Source: Streptomyces sp. YIM 121038
Lineage (GTDB): Bacteria; Actinomycetota; Actinomycetes; Streptomycetales; Streptomycetaceae
Direction: 5' to 3'
NCBI RefSeq assembly: GCF_006088715.1
Contig: NZ_CP030771.1
Span: 1,674,001 to 1,738,000 of the forward strand
Length of the DNA: 64,000 bases
A program made the translations under genes and the position numbers. Shown here piece by piece: positions 48,761-60,365 of the stretch (within the stretch, counting starts at the first letter, position 1; each line of letters opens with the position of its first letter). The notes below the pieces were generated by a model. It did no database searches, was not told the DNA's origin, and was given only the letters and a program-made list of their open reading frames with translations.

Positions 48761-51250
48761 CTATTCGCGGGCGCCCACCAGCTGGACGATGCGCGAGCGC
48801 AGGGCGGCGCCGACGGGCAGCACGGTGCCGACGACGGCGAGGACCGCCGAGACGGCGGTGACCGTGCCGACGACGGCCCACGGCACCACGATGGGCGCCG
48901 CGCCGAACAGCTCGTGGAGGGCGCCCCACAGGCCGATGAGGTTGACCGCGGAGGCGATGACCGCGAGGGCCACGCCGATCGCGGTGACGAGCAGTGACTC
49001 GGCGACGAAGAACCGCACGACCTGTTTCGGCGTGGCCCCGGCGAGGCGGAGCACGGCGAGGTCGCGGCGCCGGTCGGCGGTGGCCATGAGCAGGGTGTTG
49101 AGGATGGCGATGAAGCAGAACAGGACGACGATCAGCGCGGTGGAGCGCTGCCGCACCTCGATGAGGTGGCGCGCGTACGCGCTCTCGGTGGCGACGAGTT
49201 CGTCGCGCGTCATGAACTTCGCGCCGTTGCCCCGCACGGCCTTCTCGATGGCCGCGGTGGCGGCGGCCCGGTCGGTGCCCGGCTTCAGGGAGATGTAGGC
49301 GCGCCGTGCCAGGCCGTCGCGCGAGTACGCGGCGGACGCGGCGAACCGCTCGGGCAGATAGGCGACGTCCGAGCCGCGCAGCGCCTTGTAGACGGCGGCG
49401 ACCTTCAGCGTGGCCTGTTCGCCGTCGCCCAGGAAGATCTTCACGCGGGTGCCCACGTCCCAGCCCCACAGGTCGGCGACGGCCATGCTGGTGTCGTCCA
49501 GCTCGTCCAGTGACCCTTCGGTGACGTCGAGGTCCATGGTGTGCTTCAGCGCGGCCGTGTCGACGACCAGGCCGTCGTTCACGTCGAAGCGGTCCTCGTC
49601 GCGGGTGTACACGGTCGTCAGGAGCGGCGCGGTGATCCGTACGCCGTCGATCCGCTTGACCTTGTCGATGACGTCGGGGCTGATGCCCGGCGTGTCGTCG
49701 GGCGCGAGCGCGTACTCGGAGGTGACCGAGTTGCGCAGGCCGTGGTCGCGGGCGGCGCCGAGCGAGTCGGTGGCCGCGAGCAGCGACAGGGCGAGGCCGA
49801 CGGTGAGCAGGATCGGCGCGGCGGTGGCGGCCGTGCGGCGGCGGGCGGTGAGCGCGCTCTCGCGCACGAGCATGGCCGTGGGCCCGGCGGAGTTGCGGAA
49901 GGGCCACATGAAGAACCGGGTGAGCGGTCCGACCGCGAGCGGGGCGAGGACGGCCGCCGCGAGGACGGGCACGAGCAGCTCGGTGACGTAGGTGTTGGGC
50001 GACAGGACGCTCTGCGGCTTGCCGAAGGCGATCCACCCGGCGAGGCCCACTCCGGCGGCGACGCCGGCCGCGCCGAGCAGCCGGCGCGCGGGCGTCATGC
50101 CGGTGTCGTCCACGGCGGCTTCGCGCAGCGCCTCGACGGGGCGGACCGTGCCCGCCCTGCGGGCGGCGGCGACGGCTCCGCACCACGCCACCGTGACGCC
50201 GACCAGGAACGCTCCGGCGAGCGGGGTGACGATCGTCCAGTGCAGGGACGGCTTCACCTCGAACCAGTCCGGGGCGATGTCCATGGCGATGAGCACGTCG
50301 GCGAGGAGCTGCGCGCCGTACAGGCCGAGCGCCGCGCCCGCCGCGGACGCCAGCGTGCCGACGAGCAGGGCCTCGCCGCGCACCATGCGCCGCACCTGCT
50401 TGGGGGTGGCGCCGACGGCCCGCAGCAGGGCGACTTCGCGGCGGCGCTGGACGACGGCGAAGGCGAACGTGGAGGCGACGACGAACACCGCGGTGGTGCC
50501 CGCGACGCTCGCCATGACCGGCACCAGGGTGACGGTGTTGTCGAGCGTCTCGCGGTCGCGGTCCTCACTGGCGTCGGCCTTGTGCCGGTCCTGCCCGGTG
50601 AGCACCTCGGCGTCGTCGCCGACGGCCGAACGGACCGCGGCGAGCGGGCCGAGCGGGACGAGGGCCTCGATCCGCGGCGAGATCCGGGCCGCCTCGGCGT
50701 CGCTGAAGAAGACGGCGTCCTCCCAGTCGACGGGCGAGACGGTGCCGGAGACGGTGTAGCGGGAGACTCCCGCGGCGGTCATCACGGTGACCTGCTCGCC
50801 GGTGCGGGCCTGGTCGGAGGGGACGACGACCTGGTCCTTGCCGGTGGGGGCGCGCCCGTCGGTGAGGCGGTAGCCGCCGAAGCGCGCGACCGGCCAGGGG
50901 TGGCCCACCTGGTCCTTGGGGCCGCCGTCGAGCTGGGCGTAGAAGGCGCGGTCGACGACGACCCCGCCGGTGTCGGCGACCTTCTGCCGCAGCGCGGGCT
51001 TGACGCCCTCGGACTCGGGCAGGGAGCGGACGCCGAGGTCGTGCTGGGAGGCGTTCCAGTCCCCGTCGTCGGGCTTGACGACGGCCGTGGCCTTCGCGAA
51101 GCGTTCGACGGGGCGGTCGGGCAGGTCGAGCACGGTCATCAGCAGGGCGCCCATGGCGGCCACTTGGGCGACGCCGAGGACGAGCGCCACGAGGGTGCCG
51201 AGGAACGACACCCAGCGTGACCGCAGGGTCTGGTAGGCGATGAAGAGCAC
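48761..51250 (-). CDS. FtsX-family ABC transporter permease (two FtsX units)
   Basis: Encodes 829 residues. It starts MLFIAYQTLRSRWVSFLGTL with an N-terminal membrane helix and a long extracellular region. An FtsX core (about 265-400) contains QRRREVALLRAVGATPKQVRRM, followed by a central pair of helices. A second unit has another extracellular loop and a C-terminal core (about 700-829) with DRRRDLAVLRLAGATPKQVVRFF. This duplicated MacB-like form is common in actinobacterial exporters of peptides or antibiotics. The start abuts the ATPase stop with no gap. It probably exports the cluster's product or gives self-resistance. Confidence 0.92.
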   Translation of the reverse strand: MLFIAYQTLRSRWVSFLGTLVALVLGVAQVAAMGALLMTVLDLPDRPVERFAKATAVVKPDDGDWNASQHDLGVRSLPESEGVKPALRQKVADTGGVVVDRAFYAQLDGGPKDQVGHPWPVARFGGYRLTDGRAPTGKDQVVVPSDQARTGEQVTVMTAAGVSRYTVSGTVSPVDWEDAVFFSDAEAARISPRIEALVPLGPLAAVRSAVGDDAEVLTGQDRHKADASEDRDRETLDNTVTLVPVMASVAGTTAVFVVASTFAFAVVQRRREVALLRAVGATPKQVRRMVRGEALLVGTLASAAGAALGLYGAQLLADVLIAMDIAPDWFEVKPSLHWTIVTPLAGAFLVGVTVAWCGAVAAARRAGTVRPVEALREAAVDDTGMTPARRLLGAAGVAAGVGLAGWIAFGKPQSVLSPNTYVTELLVPVLAAAVLAPLAVGPLTRFFMWPFRNSAGPTAMLVRESALTARRRTAATAAPILLTVGLALSLLAATDSLGAARDHGLRNSVTSEYALAPDDTPGISPDVIDKVKRIDGVRITAPLLTTVYTRDEDRFDVNDGLVVDTAALKHTMDLDVTEGSLDELDDTSMAVADLWGWDVGTRVKIFLGDGEQATLKVAAVYKALRGSDVAYLPERFAASAAYSRDGLARRAYISLKPGTDRAAATAAIEKAVRGNGAKFMTRDELVATESAYARHLIEVRQRSTALIVVLFCFIAILNTLLMATADRRRDLAVLRLAGATPKQVVRFFVAESLLVTAIGVALAVIASAVNLIGLWGALHELFGAAPIVVPWAVVGTVTAVSAVLAVVGTVLPVGAALRSRIVQLVGARE

Positions 51251-52018
51251 TTACGACACCGCCAGGCTGGTCATCCGGGCCGCGACCGCCTCCGCCGTGG
51301 GCCGCTCCAGGCCGCCGGCGAGGTTGCCGTCGGCGAGGAAGACGACGCGGTCGGCGTACGCGGCGACGTTCGGGTCGTGCGTGACCATCACGATGGTGGT
51401 GGGCCGGTCGGCGAGCTCGGTGGCCGCGTAGCCGTCGCCGGTGGGCGGGCCCGCGAGCTTGCGCAGGGTGTCGAGGAGCTCCCGTCCCGTGTGCAGGTCG
51501 AGGGCGCCCGTGGGCTCGTCGGCGAAGAGCACGGCGGGTCGGCTGACCAGGGCCCGGGCGATGGCGACGCGCTGCTGCTGGCCGCCGGACAGCTGGCTGG
51601 GGCGGCTGCCCGCCTTGTCGCCGAGGCCCACGAGGGCCAGCGACCGGGCTATCGCCTCGCGCTTCGGCTTGCGCCCGGCGAGGCGCAGCGGAAGGGACAC
51701 GTTCTGGGCGGCCGTGAGCGAGGGCAGCAGGTTGAAGGACTGGAAGATGAAGCCCGTCCGCTCCCGGCGCAGCTCGGTCAGCTGGGTCTCGTTCAGGGTG
51801 CTCAGATCGGTGCCGTCGACGCTCACCCGGCCCGACGTGGGCCGGTCCAGGCCCGCGGCGCACTGCAGCAGTGTGGACTTGCCGGAGCCGGAGGGGCCCA
51901 TGATCGCCGTGAAGCTGCCCCGGGGGAAGGCCATCGTGACCTCGCGCAGCGCGGTCACGGGGTTGGCTCCCGAGCTGTATGTCTTGGTCAGCGACTCCAG
52001 CCGCACTGCCTCATCCAT
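51251..52018 (-). CDS. MacB/LolD-type ABC transporter ATP-binding protein
   Basis: Encodes 255 residues. Motifs: Walker [10 protein letters not shown], the Q-loop region [17 protein letters not shown], signature [16 protein letters not shown], Walker [13 protein letters not shown] and the H-loop VTHD. The [19 protein letters not shown] stretch is typical of MacB/LolD ATPases that pair with FtsX permeases. Its start overlaps the MFS gene by eight bases. Confidence 0.95.
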   Translation of the reverse strand: MDEAVRLESLTKTYSSGANPVTALREVTMAFPRGSFTAIMGPSGSGKSTLLQCAAGLDRPTSGRVSVDGTDLSTLNETQLTELRRERTGFIFQSFNLLPSLTAAQNVSLPLRLAGRKPKREAIARSLALVGLGDKAGSRPSQLSGGQQQRVAIARALVSRPAVLFADEPTGALDLHTGRELLDTLRKLAGPPTGDGYAATELADRPTTIVMVTHDPNVAAYADRVVFLADGNLAGGLERPTAEAVAARMTSLAVS

Positions 52019-53378
52019 CGATTCTCCGTAAGGTCAGGGTCGTACGTGGGGAGACGACCACTGGCTCGCTCTCCCTCTCGGGGGGCGGCGCCATGTTGTT
52101 CTCGTCCTCCAGTGCCGCACCTCGGCGCGTGAACACGAGGGTCGCGACGGCGGCGAGGACCGCCATCACCACGGATGCGCCGATCAGGACCTGACGGGTG
52201 CCGTACGCGTCCAGGAGGAAGCCGGTGCCGAGCGCGCCCAGTGAACTCGCGCCGGAGACGAGCAGCATGACGACGCTGCCGACCCGCCCCTGCATGTTGT
52301 TCGGGGTGATGCGCACCTGGTGGGACATGCCTGCGACGGTAACAGCGGCTCCTATATGCGATGTTATGAAAAAGAGAGACCCAAGTGCCGCCGGATGGTG
52401 GAAAACCACCGTTCCGGGCAGGACGAGTGCCCAGGCCACATGGGACACGATCATGGTGTGGCGCATCGGCAGGCGCTTGCTGAGCGCGCCGCCGGTGATG
52501 GCGCCGAGGAGGCCTCCGACGCTGCCCGCGGCCATGATCAGGCCGACGGTGCCCGCGGGTCTGCCGGAGTCCCGCACCACCACCGCCACGCTGAGGATCA
52601 GGGCCTGGAAGATCAGGTTGCTGCCCGCCATGATGAGCAGCGCGGTGCGGAAATAGGCGCGTTTCCATACCCAGTCGAGCCCGGCGCGGATCTCCGCGGT
52701 CATGGGCCGCTTCTTCCCGCCCTTGCCGCCCTTCCCCTTGCCCCCCTTGGCCTTCGTGTCGTCCTTGGCCCGCAGCCGCACCAGGGTGATCAGGGACAGC
52801 AGGTACATCCCGACGCTGGACATGAACGGCATCCACGCGGAGATGCCGAACAGCATGCCGCTCGCCGGGTGTCCGACGAAGTTGACCGCGCGGGAGCGCG
52901 CCTCGTTCGTGGCCATGGCCGCCGACAGCTGCCGGGCGGGCACCACGCCGCGCACGGTGGCCCGCTCGGCCAGCTGGTAGAAGACGGTCAGCGCGCCCTG
53001 CACGAAGGCGACGGCGGCGATGTGCCACACGTAGAGGCGGTCGCCCGCCAGGGCGACGGCGACGGTCGCGACCGCCACCATCCGCCCCACCACGCACACG
53101 AGCATCACGCCGCGCCGGTTCCAGCGGTCCACCAGGACCCCGGCGGGCAGCTGGACGAGCAGCGCGGGCAGGAGCGCGGCGAAGCCGACGAGGCCCGCCG
53201 CGCTCTTGGACCCGGTGTGCCACAGGATCAGCAGCGTGAAGGCCATGCCGGAGCAGCGCTCCGCCATCACCGACAGGGCCGAGCCGGTCCACAGGAGCCG
53301 GAAGTCGCGGTAGGAGTTCAGGCCCGGGAGGGCGTGCCGGCGACGCGGTTTCGTGCCGCCGTCGGCTGCCTTCCTCAT
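52011..53378 (-). CDS. Major facilitator superfamily exporter
   Basis: Encodes 455 residues from ATG 53378, which overlaps the carbamoyltransferase stop (ATGA). It is an MFS protein with about 12 membrane helices, including the loop 2-3 motif DRWNRRGVM. It resembles enterobactin-exporter/macrolide-efflux relatives. The cytoplasmic loop between helices 6 and 7 is extremely Lys/Gly-rich ([15 protein letters not shown]). Near 52345-52385 the gene has an AT-rich patch unlike the rest. It is probably an exporter of the cluster's peptide. Confidence 0.9.
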   Translation of the reverse strand: MRKAADGGTKPRRRHALPGLNSYRDFRLLWTGSALSVMAERCSGMAFTLLILWHTGSKSAAGLVGFAALLPALLVQLPAGVLVDRWNRRGVMLVCVVGRMVAVATVAVALAGDRLYVWHIAAVAFVQGALTVFYQLAERATVRGVVPARQLSAAMATNEARSRAVNFVGHPASGMLFGISAWMPFMSSVGMYLLSLITLVRLRAKDDTKAKGGKGKGGKGGKKRPMTAEIRAGLDWVWKRAYFRTALLIMAGSNLIFQALILSVAVVVRDSGRPAGTVGLIMAAGSVGGLLGAITGGALSKRLPMRHTMIVSHVAWALVLPGTVVFHHPAALGSLFFITSHIGAAVTVAGMSHQVRITPNNMQGRVGSVVMLLVSGASSLGALGTGFLLDAYGTRQVLIGASVVMAVLAAVATLVFTRRGAALEDENNMAPPPERESEPVVVSPRTTLTLRRIDG

Positions 53379-54361
53379 CGCGCCCCGGCCCGGCACCACT
53401 CCAGGACGGCCATCGCGCTGTGCAGCTTGTGGGTCGCCTGGGTGAAGGCGATGCTGGCGGGCCCGTCCAGGACGTCGGCCGTGACCTCCTCACCGCGGTG
53501 CGCGGGCAGGTCGTGCAGGAAGACCGCGTCGGGGCTCGACCGCCACAGGTCGCGGGTGACCTGGAAGGGGGCGAAGACCTCGCGCCAGTCGGCGGTCGGC
53601 TTCGTCGTCCCCGTGGTCTGCCAGCGCGTGGTGTAGATCGCGTCCACGCCCTCGGGCAGGTCCGCCATGTCGTGCCGCTCGCGCACGGTCGCGCCGTGCA
53701 TGTCGGCCTGCGCGACCGCGGTGGCGATGACGTCCGCGGGCAGGCCGTAGCCGGGCGGCGTCCGCAGGTCGAGGGTGGTGTCGGGGAACCGGCTCAGGGC
53801 GAGCGCGAGGGCGGCCGCGCTGTTGTTGCCCTCGCCGACGTACAGCACGCGCAGTCCGTCGACGTGCCCGAAGTGGCGGTGCAGCGTGGTCAGGTCGGTC
53901 AGCGCCTGCGTGGGGTGCTCCTCGGCGCTCATCGCGTTCACGACGGACATCGGCCCGGCCGCGGCCCAGGTCCGCAGCTCCTCGGTGGCGTCCGACGTGC
54001 GGGCCACGAGCAGGTCGAGCATGCCCGCGAGGACGCGCCCGGTGTCCTCGCTGGTCTCCCCCGTGTTGAGCTGGAGGTCGCCCGGCCCGAAGGTCACCGT
54101 CCTGGCGCCGAGACGCAGGGCGCCGGTGGTGAAGGCGGTGCGGGTGCGCGTGGAGGTGCGCCGGAAGTAGATCCCGACGATCGCCCCGGCGAGGGTCTCC
54201 TCGCGGACGCCCGCCGCGAACTCCGCGCCGCGGGCGACCAGGGCGCGCAGGTCGTCGTCGCTGAGGTCGCACACGGAGATCAGATGGCGGGTGGCGCCGT
54301 CCGGTGTTCCCGTGGCCTCCGTCCGGGCCCCGTTGAGGTGTTGTCGAGCGTGCTGCTGCAT
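53375..54361 (-). CDS. Ornithine-carbamoyltransferase-like enzyme with altered substrate motif
   Basis: Encodes 328 residues. The carbamoyl-phosphate motif is STRTR (70-74), and HPTQ (149-152) is intact, so carbamoyl transfer should work. The ornithine-binding HCLP motif is changed to HDLP (283-286, in FLHDLPAHRGEEV). This suggests an amine acceptor other than ornithine. In viomycin-type pathways a homologue (VioL) carbamoylates 2,3-diaminopropionate to 3-ureidoalanine. SbnA and SbnB in the same operon would supply that substrate. It lies 18 bp after NRPS-1. Confidence 0.88.
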   Translation of the reverse strand: MQQHARQHLNGARTEATGTPDGATRHLISVCDLSDDDLRALVARGAEFAAGVREETLAGAIVGIYFRRTSTRTRTAFTTGALRLGARTVTFGPGDLQLNTGETSEDTGRVLAGMLDLLVARTSDATEELRTWAAAGPMSVVNAMSAEEHPTQALTDLTTLHRHFGHVDGLRVLYVGEGNNSAAALALALSRFPDTTLDLRTPPGYGLPADVIATAVAQADMHGATVRERHDMADLPEGVDAIYTTRWQTTGTTKPTADWREVFAPFQVTRDLWRSSPDAVFLHDLPAHRGEEVTADVLDGPASIAFTQATHKLHSAMAVLEWCRAGAR

Positions 54362-54379
54362 GGTGGTTGTCCCCCTGTC

Positions 54380-57300
54380 TCAGACCTGGTCGGTGGGCGT
54401 GCCGGTGCGGGTTTCGCCGTCGCCGTCGGCGCTCGGCGCGAGGATCGCCTCGATCTCGGCGCGTACGCGGTCCTCGATCTCCTGGGCGAGCCCGGCGACG
54501 GTGGGCCGCTCGAAGGCGACCCGGACGGGCAGGTCGAGGTCGAACTCGTCCTGGAGCCGCGAGATCAGCCGGACCGCGAGGATCGAGTGGCCGCCGCGCT
54601 CGAAGAAGTTGTCGTCGGCGCCGATCTTGTCCACGAGGAGGATCTGGCTCCACACCTCGGCGATGCGCGCCTCGACCTCGGAGCGCGGGGCGACATAGGT
54701 GTCGGTGACCGTCGCGCCGGGGTCGGGCAGGGCCCTGCGGTCGGCCTTGCCGTTGGCCGTGAGCGGGATCGCGTCCAGCTCCACGAAGAGCGAAGGCACC
54801 ATGTACGGCGGCAGTGCCTCGCCGAGGGCCTCGGCGAGCCCCTCACTGTCGCCGACGACGTACGCGATCAGCTGCTGCTCGTCGGAGACGACGACGACGG
54901 CATCGGACACCGAGGCCTGCGCGACCAGCGCGGCACGGATCTCGCCCAGCTCGACGCGGTAGCCCCGCACCTTGACCTGGTCGTCGATGCGGCCGACGAA
55001 CTCGACCGCCCCGTCGGCCCGCCACCGGACCAGGTCACCGGTCCGGTACAGGCGCTCGCCCGAGCCCCCGTACGGGTCGGGCAGGAACCGCTCGGCGGTC
55101 AGCCCGGGGCGTCCCGCGTAACCGCGTGCGACACCCGTCCCACCGACGAACAGCTCCCCCACGACTCCGACCGGAACCGGACGCATCCCCCCATCAAGCA
55201 CCCGCATCACCATGTTGGGAAGGGGCCGTCCGATGGGCACGACTCCGGTGAACTCCTCCTCCAGCGGGAACACGCAGGTCCCCACGGTCGCCTCGGTCGG
55301 ACCGTACTCGTTGATGACCTGGCCGTCTCCGAGCAACTGCCGCCACCGCTCGACCAGTTGGCCCGGAAGGGCTTCACCGGCGACGACGACCTTGCGCGTC
55401 AGCTCCTGCACCCGCTCGTCCGACAACTGCTGATCGAGGACTTCGAGGTGGCCGGGGGTGAGCTTGATGAACGCGAACGGACCCGCCGCCACCAACGCAT
55501 CACCCAGCTCCGTCAACTCACCACCGAACAGCCACACCCGCTGCCCCGCCACCAACGGCGCCCACACATTCGGCACCACCAGATCGAACGCCACCGACGA
55601 GAACACCGGCGCACCACCCGAACCAGCAGCCGCCAGCTCCCGCTCCGCCCACTCCACATGATTCGCCAAACCCCGGTGCGTAACCTCCACACCCTTGGGC
55701 CGACCCGTCGAACCCGACGTGAACACCGTGTACGCCACGGAATCCAGGTCGAGCACGACTTCAGGCGCCCGCGCCGGATACGCCGACAGATCCTCAGCCG
55801 TCAGCACCACCGGCACATCAACGAAACGATCCGCATACTCCGCCGACGTCACCGCGGCCGAAACGCCACCGTCCGCCACCATCGCCGCGATCCGCTCCGA
55901 CGGCAGTACCGGATCCATCGGCACATAACCCGCACCCGCACGCCACACACCCAACAACGCCACCATCAGCTCAACCGAACGGTCAAGGAGCACCGCCACC
56001 GACGAACCCACACCGACCCCGTCCGCACGCAGACGATGAGCCAGACGATTCGCCGCCACATCCAACTCCGCGTACGACAGCCGCCGTTCACCACACTCAA
56101 CAGCCACAGCATCCGGAACACGCACCACCTGCCGCGCCACCAACTCCGGCACTGACACCCCGGACACCACCGCGGCCGACTCCGCACCACCCCACGCACG
56201 CAGCAGGCGGCGTTCCTGGACGGAGGAGATGTCGAGGGCCGACAGGGGCAGCTCGGGGTGGGAGGCCACACCTTCCAGGAGGCGGACGTAGTGCTCGGCC
56301 ATGCGGGCCGCGGTCGGCTGGTCGAAGAGGGCCGTCGCGTACTCGAAGGCGCCGACGAGGGAGCCGTCCGCCTGGCGCCACATGAACAGCGTCAGGTCCG
56401 TCTTGGCGACGCGCCAGGCGCCCTGGAAGGCGTCCATCAGGACGTCGTCGGTGGCGACGGCGGTGGCGCCCTCGTCCTGGAGGTCGAAGGCCACCTGGTA
56501 CAGGGGGGTGCGGGAGAGGTCGCGCACCGGCTGGAGCTCGTCCACGAGGCGCTCGAACGGCAGCTCCTGGTGGGCGAACCCGGCGAGCGTCGTGGTGCGC
56601 ACGCGGTCGAGCAGCTCGGTGAACGCCGGGTCGCCGCTCGTGTCGCAGCGCAGCACGAGGGAGTTGAGGAAGAAGCCGACCGTGTCCTGCGTCTCGGGGC
56701 GGGTGCGGCCCGTGACCGGGCTGCCGACGCCGATGTCGTCCTGGCCGGAGTAGCGGGCGAGGAGCCCGGCGAAGGCGGCGAGGAAGGTGACGTACGGGGT
56801 GGCGCCGTGGCGGCGGCCGACGCCGGTGAGGGTGTCGGCGAGCCCGGCGGGGATGGTGAAGCGGACCCCCGCGCCCTGGGCGTCGCGCCGGGCGGGCCGG
56901 GGCCGGTCCGTCGGCAGCTGGAGTTCCGTGAGGTCCGCCAACTGCTCCTTCCAGTACTCCAGTTCGCGGTCGAGGGCCGGGTCGTCGGCGCGCTCGAACT
57001 GCCAGGCGGCGTAGTCGGCGTACTGGACGGACGGCTCGGCGAGGTCCGGGGCGCGGCCCTCGGAGCGGGCGGCGCACAGCTCCCGCAGCTCGCGCTCCAG
57101 GAGGACCGTCGACCAGCCGTCGGTGGCGATGTGGTGGGTGGTGACGAGCAGCACGGGGCCGCCCTTCGGCACGTGGACGAGCAGCGCCCGCCACAGGGGC
57201 CCTTCGCCCAGGTCGAAGCCGCGGCCGAACTGCTCCCCGAACAGCCTCTCCAGCTCGTCCTCACCGGCGTGCTCGACCCGCAGTTCCACGGGGGCGGCGG

Positions 57301-59302
57301 GCACGACGGCCTGCCGGGGCTCCTCGCCGCGCAGCACGTAGCGGGTGCGCAGCGACTCGTGCCGGGACTCCAGCGCGTCCAGGGCCCCCTGCACGGCGGC
57401 CGTGGTCGTGCCCGCGGGCAGCCGCAGGAACATGGGCGCCACCCACTCGGGGCTGCCCGGGTGCATGCGGTCGAGGAACCACAGGCGGTGCTGGCCGAAG
57501 GACAGGGGCAGCGGCTCCGTGCGCGGGACGGGCGTCACCGGCGGCACGGCGGGCCGCGCCTCTTCGAGGAGGCGCGCCTGCGCCTCGACGGTGGAGGCAC
57601 CGAACAGGCCGCGCAGCTGCACGTCGCCGCCCGACGCGGTGCGCAGCGCGTCGGCGAGGCGGGTCAGGACGAGCGAGGAGCCGCCGAGGGCGAAGAAGTC
57701 GTCGTGGGCGCCGACCCGTTCGATCTGGAGGAGCTCCTCCCAGACCTGGGCGACGAGCTTCTCGGCGGGCGTTCGCGGCGCGGTGTACGCGCCCTGGGCT
57801 CCCTGGTCGTCGACCGGGTCCGGCAGGGCCGCCCGGTCGACCTTGCCGCTCGTGGTGAGCGGGAAGGCGTCGAGGGTGACGAACAGCGAGGGGATCATCG
57901 CCTCGGGCAGCCGACCCCGCAGGGAGCGGCGCAGCTCGTCGCGCGGCACGCGGCGGCCGGTGGTGAGGTAGGCGACGAGCCGCTTCCCGCCCGGGGTCTC
58001 GCGGGCCGCGACGACGGCGCCGCGCACGTCCTGGTGGGCGGTCAGCGCGGCCTCGACCTCGGCGGGCTCGATGCGTACGCCGTTGACCTTGACCTGGTGG
58101 TCGGCGCGGCCGAGGAAGTCGAGGGCTCCGTCGGAGCGCCAGCGGGCGAGGTCGCCCGTGCGGTACATGCGGCTGCCGGCCGGGCCGTGCGGGTCGGGCA
58201 CGAACCGTTCGGCGGTTCCCGCGGGGTTGCCCGCGTAGCCGCGGGCGACGCCCACGCCCGCCGCGTACAGCTCGCCGACGACACCGATCGGCACCGGTGC
58301 GAACTCCTCGTCGAGGACGTAGGCCCGCATCCCGTCGAGGGGGCGGCCGATCGGCACGGCGTCGGCGTGCCGCTCCGGGTCGAAGAGCTGGCCGCTGACG
58401 TCGATGGAGCACTCGGTGGGCCCGTACGTGTTCCACACCTGGGCGCCGGAGGGCTCGGCGAGGCGGCGGCACAGCGCGGCGTCCAGCGGCTCGCCCGCGG
58501 AGGCGACCAGGCGCAGCGTCGCGCAGTCGGCCCAGGCGGGCTCCTGGACGGCCATCCGCAGGACCGACGGCACGCCTTGCAGGACGGTGACGCGCCGCTC
58601 GGCGACGGTGCGGGCGAGCAGCGCCGGGTCGGACTCGGTGCCCGCGGGGGCCATCACGACGGTGCCGCCCGCGGCGAGCGGCGCGAACAGCTCCCAGGCC
58701 GCCGCGTCGAAGGTGATCACGGTCTTCTGGAGCACCCGGTCCTCCGCGCAGAGCCCCTGGTGGGAGAGCGACCAGGCCACGCGGTTGGCGATGCCGCCGT
58801 GCTGGATGACGACGCCCTTGGGGCGGCCGGTGGACCCCGAGGTGTAGGTGAGGTACGCGGCGTGGTCGCCGGAGGCCTCGACCGCCACGTCCTCCTGGGG
58901 GAGCCCGTCGAAGGCGCCCTCCTCGTCCAGGGCGGCGACGCGCCCGCCCAGGGCGGCTTCGAAGAGTCCGGCCGAGGCCCGCGTGGTCAGAGCGAGGGCC
59001 GCCCCGCTGTCCCGGGTCACCCAGGTGTTCCGCTCCGCCGGGTGCCCCGCGTCGAGGGGCACGTACGCCGCGCCGGCCCGCCACACGCCGAGCAGCGCCG
59101 CGAGCAGGTCGCGCCCGCGGGGCAGACACACGGCGACGCGCGCCTCGGGTGCGACGCCGCGCGCCACGAGCAGCCGCGCGACGTCGCCCGCCCGCCGGTC
59201 GAGCTGTTCGTAGGTGAGGGAGCCGAGGTCGTCCTCGACCGCGACGGCCCGCGGCGTCGACGCGGCCTGGGCGGCGATGAGCTGATGGAGCGGGACGGTC
59301 AT
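54380..59302 (-). CDS. NRPS-1: A-T-C-A-T synthetase
   Basis: Encodes 1640 residues from ATG 59302 (ACGGAG upstream). A1 (about 1-495) has [20 protein letters not shown] and YRTGDLARW; its code by eye is D-A-W-Q-A-A-T-I-D-K, with no confident match. T1 is FFALGGSS (Ser 543). The C domain (about 595-1035) has a canonical HHIATDG (723-729). A2 (about 1050-1540) has the Asn-like code D-L-P-K-V-A-E-V-G-K and is nearly identical to two A domains of NRPS-2. T2 reads ERGGHS. It starts with A1 and no C domain, so the free C protein upstream should acylate its first residue. Confidence 0.95.
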   Translation of the reverse strand: MTVPLHQLIAAQAASTPRAVAVEDDLGSLTYEQLDRRAGDVARLLVARGVAPEARVAVCLPRGRDLLAALLGVWRAGAAYVPLDAGHPAERNTWVTRDSGAALALTTRASAGLFEAALGGRVAALDEEGAFDGLPQEDVAVEASGDHAAYLTYTSGSTGRPKGVVIQHGGIANRVAWSLSHQGLCAEDRVLQKTVITFDAAAWELFAPLAAGGTVVMAPAGTESDPALLARTVAERRVTVLQGVPSVLRMAVQEPAWADCATLRLVASAGEPLDAALCRRLAEPSGAQVWNTYGPTECSIDVSGQLFDPERHADAVPIGRPLDGMRAYVLDEEFAPVPIGVVGELYAAGVGVARGYAGNPAGTAERFVPDPHGPAGSRMYRTGDLARWRSDGALDFLGRADHQVKVNGVRIEPAEVEAALTAHQDVRGAVVAARETPGGKRLVAYLTTGRRVPRDELRRSLRGRLPEAMIPSLFVTLDAFPLTTSGKVDRAALPDPVDDQGAQGAYTAPRTPAEKLVAQVWEELLQIERVGAHDDFFALGGSSLVLTRLADALRTASGGDVQLRGLFGASTVEAQARLLEEARPAVPPVTPVPRTEPLPLSFGQHRLWFLDRMHPGSPEWVAPMFLRLPAGTTTAAVQGALDALESRHESLRTRYVLRGEEPRQAVVPAAPVELRVEHAGEDELERLFGEQFGRGFDLGEGPLWRALLVHVPKGGPVLLVTTHHIATDGWSTVLLERELRELCAARSEGRAPDLAEPSVQYADYAAWQFERADDPALDRELEYWKEQLADLTELQLPTDRPRPARRDAQGAGVRFTIPAGLADTLTGVGRRHGATPYVTFLAAFAGLLARYSGQDDIGVGSPVTGRTRPETQDTVGFFLNSLVLRCDTSGDPAFTELLDRVRTTTLAGFAHQELPFERLVDELQPVRDLSRTPLYQVAFDLQDEGATAVATDDVLMDAFQGAWRVAKTDLTLFMWRQADGSLVGAFEYATALFDQPTAARMAEHYVRLLEGVASHPELPLSALDISSVQERRLLRAWGGAESAAVVSGVSVPELVARQVVRVPDAVAVECGERRLSYAELDVAANRLAHRLRADGVGVGSSVAVLLDRSVELMVALLGVWRAGAGYVPMDPVLPSERIAAMVADGGVSAAVTSAEYADRFVDVPVVLTAEDLSAYPARAPEVVLDLDSVAYTVFTSGSTGRPKGVEVTHRGLANHVEWAERELAAAGSGGAPVFSSVAFDLVVPNVWAPLVAGQRVWLFGGELTELGDALVAAGPFAFIKLTPGHLEVLDQQLSDERVQELTRKVVVAGEALPGQLVERWRQLLGDGQVINEYGPTEATVGTCVFPLEEEFTGVVPIGRPLPNMVMRVLDGGMRPVPVGVVGELFVGGTGVARGYAGRPGLTAERFLPDPYGGSGERLYRTGDLVRWRADGAVEFVGRIDDQVKVRGYRVELGEIRAALVAQASVSDAVVVVSDEQQLIAYVVGDSEGLAEALGEALPPYMVPSLFVELDAIPLTANGKADRRALPDPGATVTDTYVAPRSEVEARIAEVWSQILLVDKIGADDNFFERGGHSILAVRLISRLQDEFDLDLPVRVAFERPTVAGLAQEIEDRVRAEIEAILAPSADGDGETRTGTPTDQV
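55466..56206 (-). repeat. Near-identical NRPS A-domain segment, copy 3 (in NRPS-1)
   Basis: This 5' part of NRPS-1 A2 is nearly base-for-base identical to the matching parts of the NRPS-2 copies (for example 55490-55730 against 39710-39950). Similarity drops downstream (55380-55450 codes [17 protein letters not shown] instead of [17 protein letters not shown]), then partly returns, a mosaic pattern. Confidence 0.8.
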
Positions 59303-59336
59303 GTCTGTTTCTCCGTAAGAGTGTCGAGCCGCGGTG

Positions 59337-60365
59337 TCAGAGGGCCGGCGCCGGCAGGAAGTCGCTGACGACGGTGCCGATGCCGCAGCGGCGCGCCTTG
59401 TCGTGGACGAAGCGGGCCAGGGCCAGGTCCAGGACGCCGAGGCCGAACGGCGAGAACACCAGGGGCCTGCCCGGGGCGGGGCTCAGGGTGGCCCGGCCGC
59501 GCAGCAGCTCGCCGACACTGGCCTCGATGAAGTCCCGCCCGCCGGTTTCCTGTTCGGCCAGGTGGATGGAGGTGCGCTCGCGGCAGACGTGGTCGACGTC
59601 GTCGACGACGTTGTGCGCGCCGAGGATCGCGGGCACGGTCAGGTCCCGCAGCGACACGTGCAGCACGGCGGCCGACGGCGGGCAGGCGGCGAGGCCGGTG
59701 TGCGGGGTCGCCGCGGTCGTGGCGAACGACACCAGGTCGTGGTCGGCGAGGGCGTCGTCGAGCCGGTCGCGCCGGCGGACCTTGACGTCGGGCAGCAGCC
59801 GCGCGTTGTCCCGGGCGAAGCACCGGGCCCGCTCGGGGTCGCTGTCGTACAGGGTGAGGTCCGTCAGTTCGGGCCGGTCGGCGGCGAGGAAGCGCAGGAC
59901 CTCGCGGTTGATGACGCCGCAGCCGATGAGGGTGACGCCGGTGGGCCTGCGCTCGCCGAGGAGCAGCCGGGCGCCGAGCGCGGCGGAGGCCGCGGTGCGC
60001 CGGGCGGAGATCACCGAGGCTTCGATCAGGGCCTCGGGGTGGCCGTTCTGCAGGGAGTTGAGCAGGATCGCGGCGCTGGCGCGCTGGAGGCCCGAGGCGA
60101 CGTTGTCGGGGAAGGAAGAGATCCACTTCATGCCCGCGACGGCTTCCTGGCCCTCGTCGCCGTCCGTCGGCGCGCTCGCGCCGAGGTAGCCGGGCAGCCC
60201 GATGATGCGGTCCTTCGGCCGGTCGGGGAAGCGCAGGAACACGGAGTGCGGAAGGCTGGTGCGGCCTTCGTCGTGCGCGGTGTACGCGGCGGCGACCAGG
60301 TCGATGAGCTCCCGCTCGCGCCCGGCGAGCAGCCCCTCCACCGCGCCGTGTCCGAGGATCAGCAT
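59337..60365 (-). CDS. sbnB: SbnB-like dehydrogenase for L-2,3-diaminopropionate synthesis
   Basis: Encodes 342 residues of the ornithine cyclodeaminase/mu-crystallin family: Rossmann motif [26 protein letters not shown] and [19 protein letters not shown]. SbnB oxidises N-(1-amino-1-carboxy-2-ethyl)-glutamate to L-2,3-diaminopropionate and 2-oxoglutarate with NAD. It overlaps sbnA by seven bases. A plain ornithine cyclodeaminase is less likely, given the sbnA neighbour. Confidence 0.9.
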   Translation of the reverse strand: MLILGHGAVEGLLAGRERELIDLVAAAYTAHDEGRTSLPHSVFLRFPDRPKDRIIGLPGYLGASAPTDGDEGQEAVAGMKWISSFPDNVASGLQRASAAILLNSLQNGHPEALIEASVISARRTAASAALGARLLLGERRPTGVTLIGCGVINREVLRFLAADRPELTDLTLYDSDPERARCFARDNARLLPDVKVRRRDRLDDALADHDLVSFATTAATPHTGLAACPPSAAVLHVSLRDLTVPAILGAHNVVDDVDHVCRERTSIHLAEQETGGRDFIEASVGELLRGRATLSPAPGRPLVFSPFGLGVLDLALARFVHDKARRCGIGTVVSDFLPAPAL

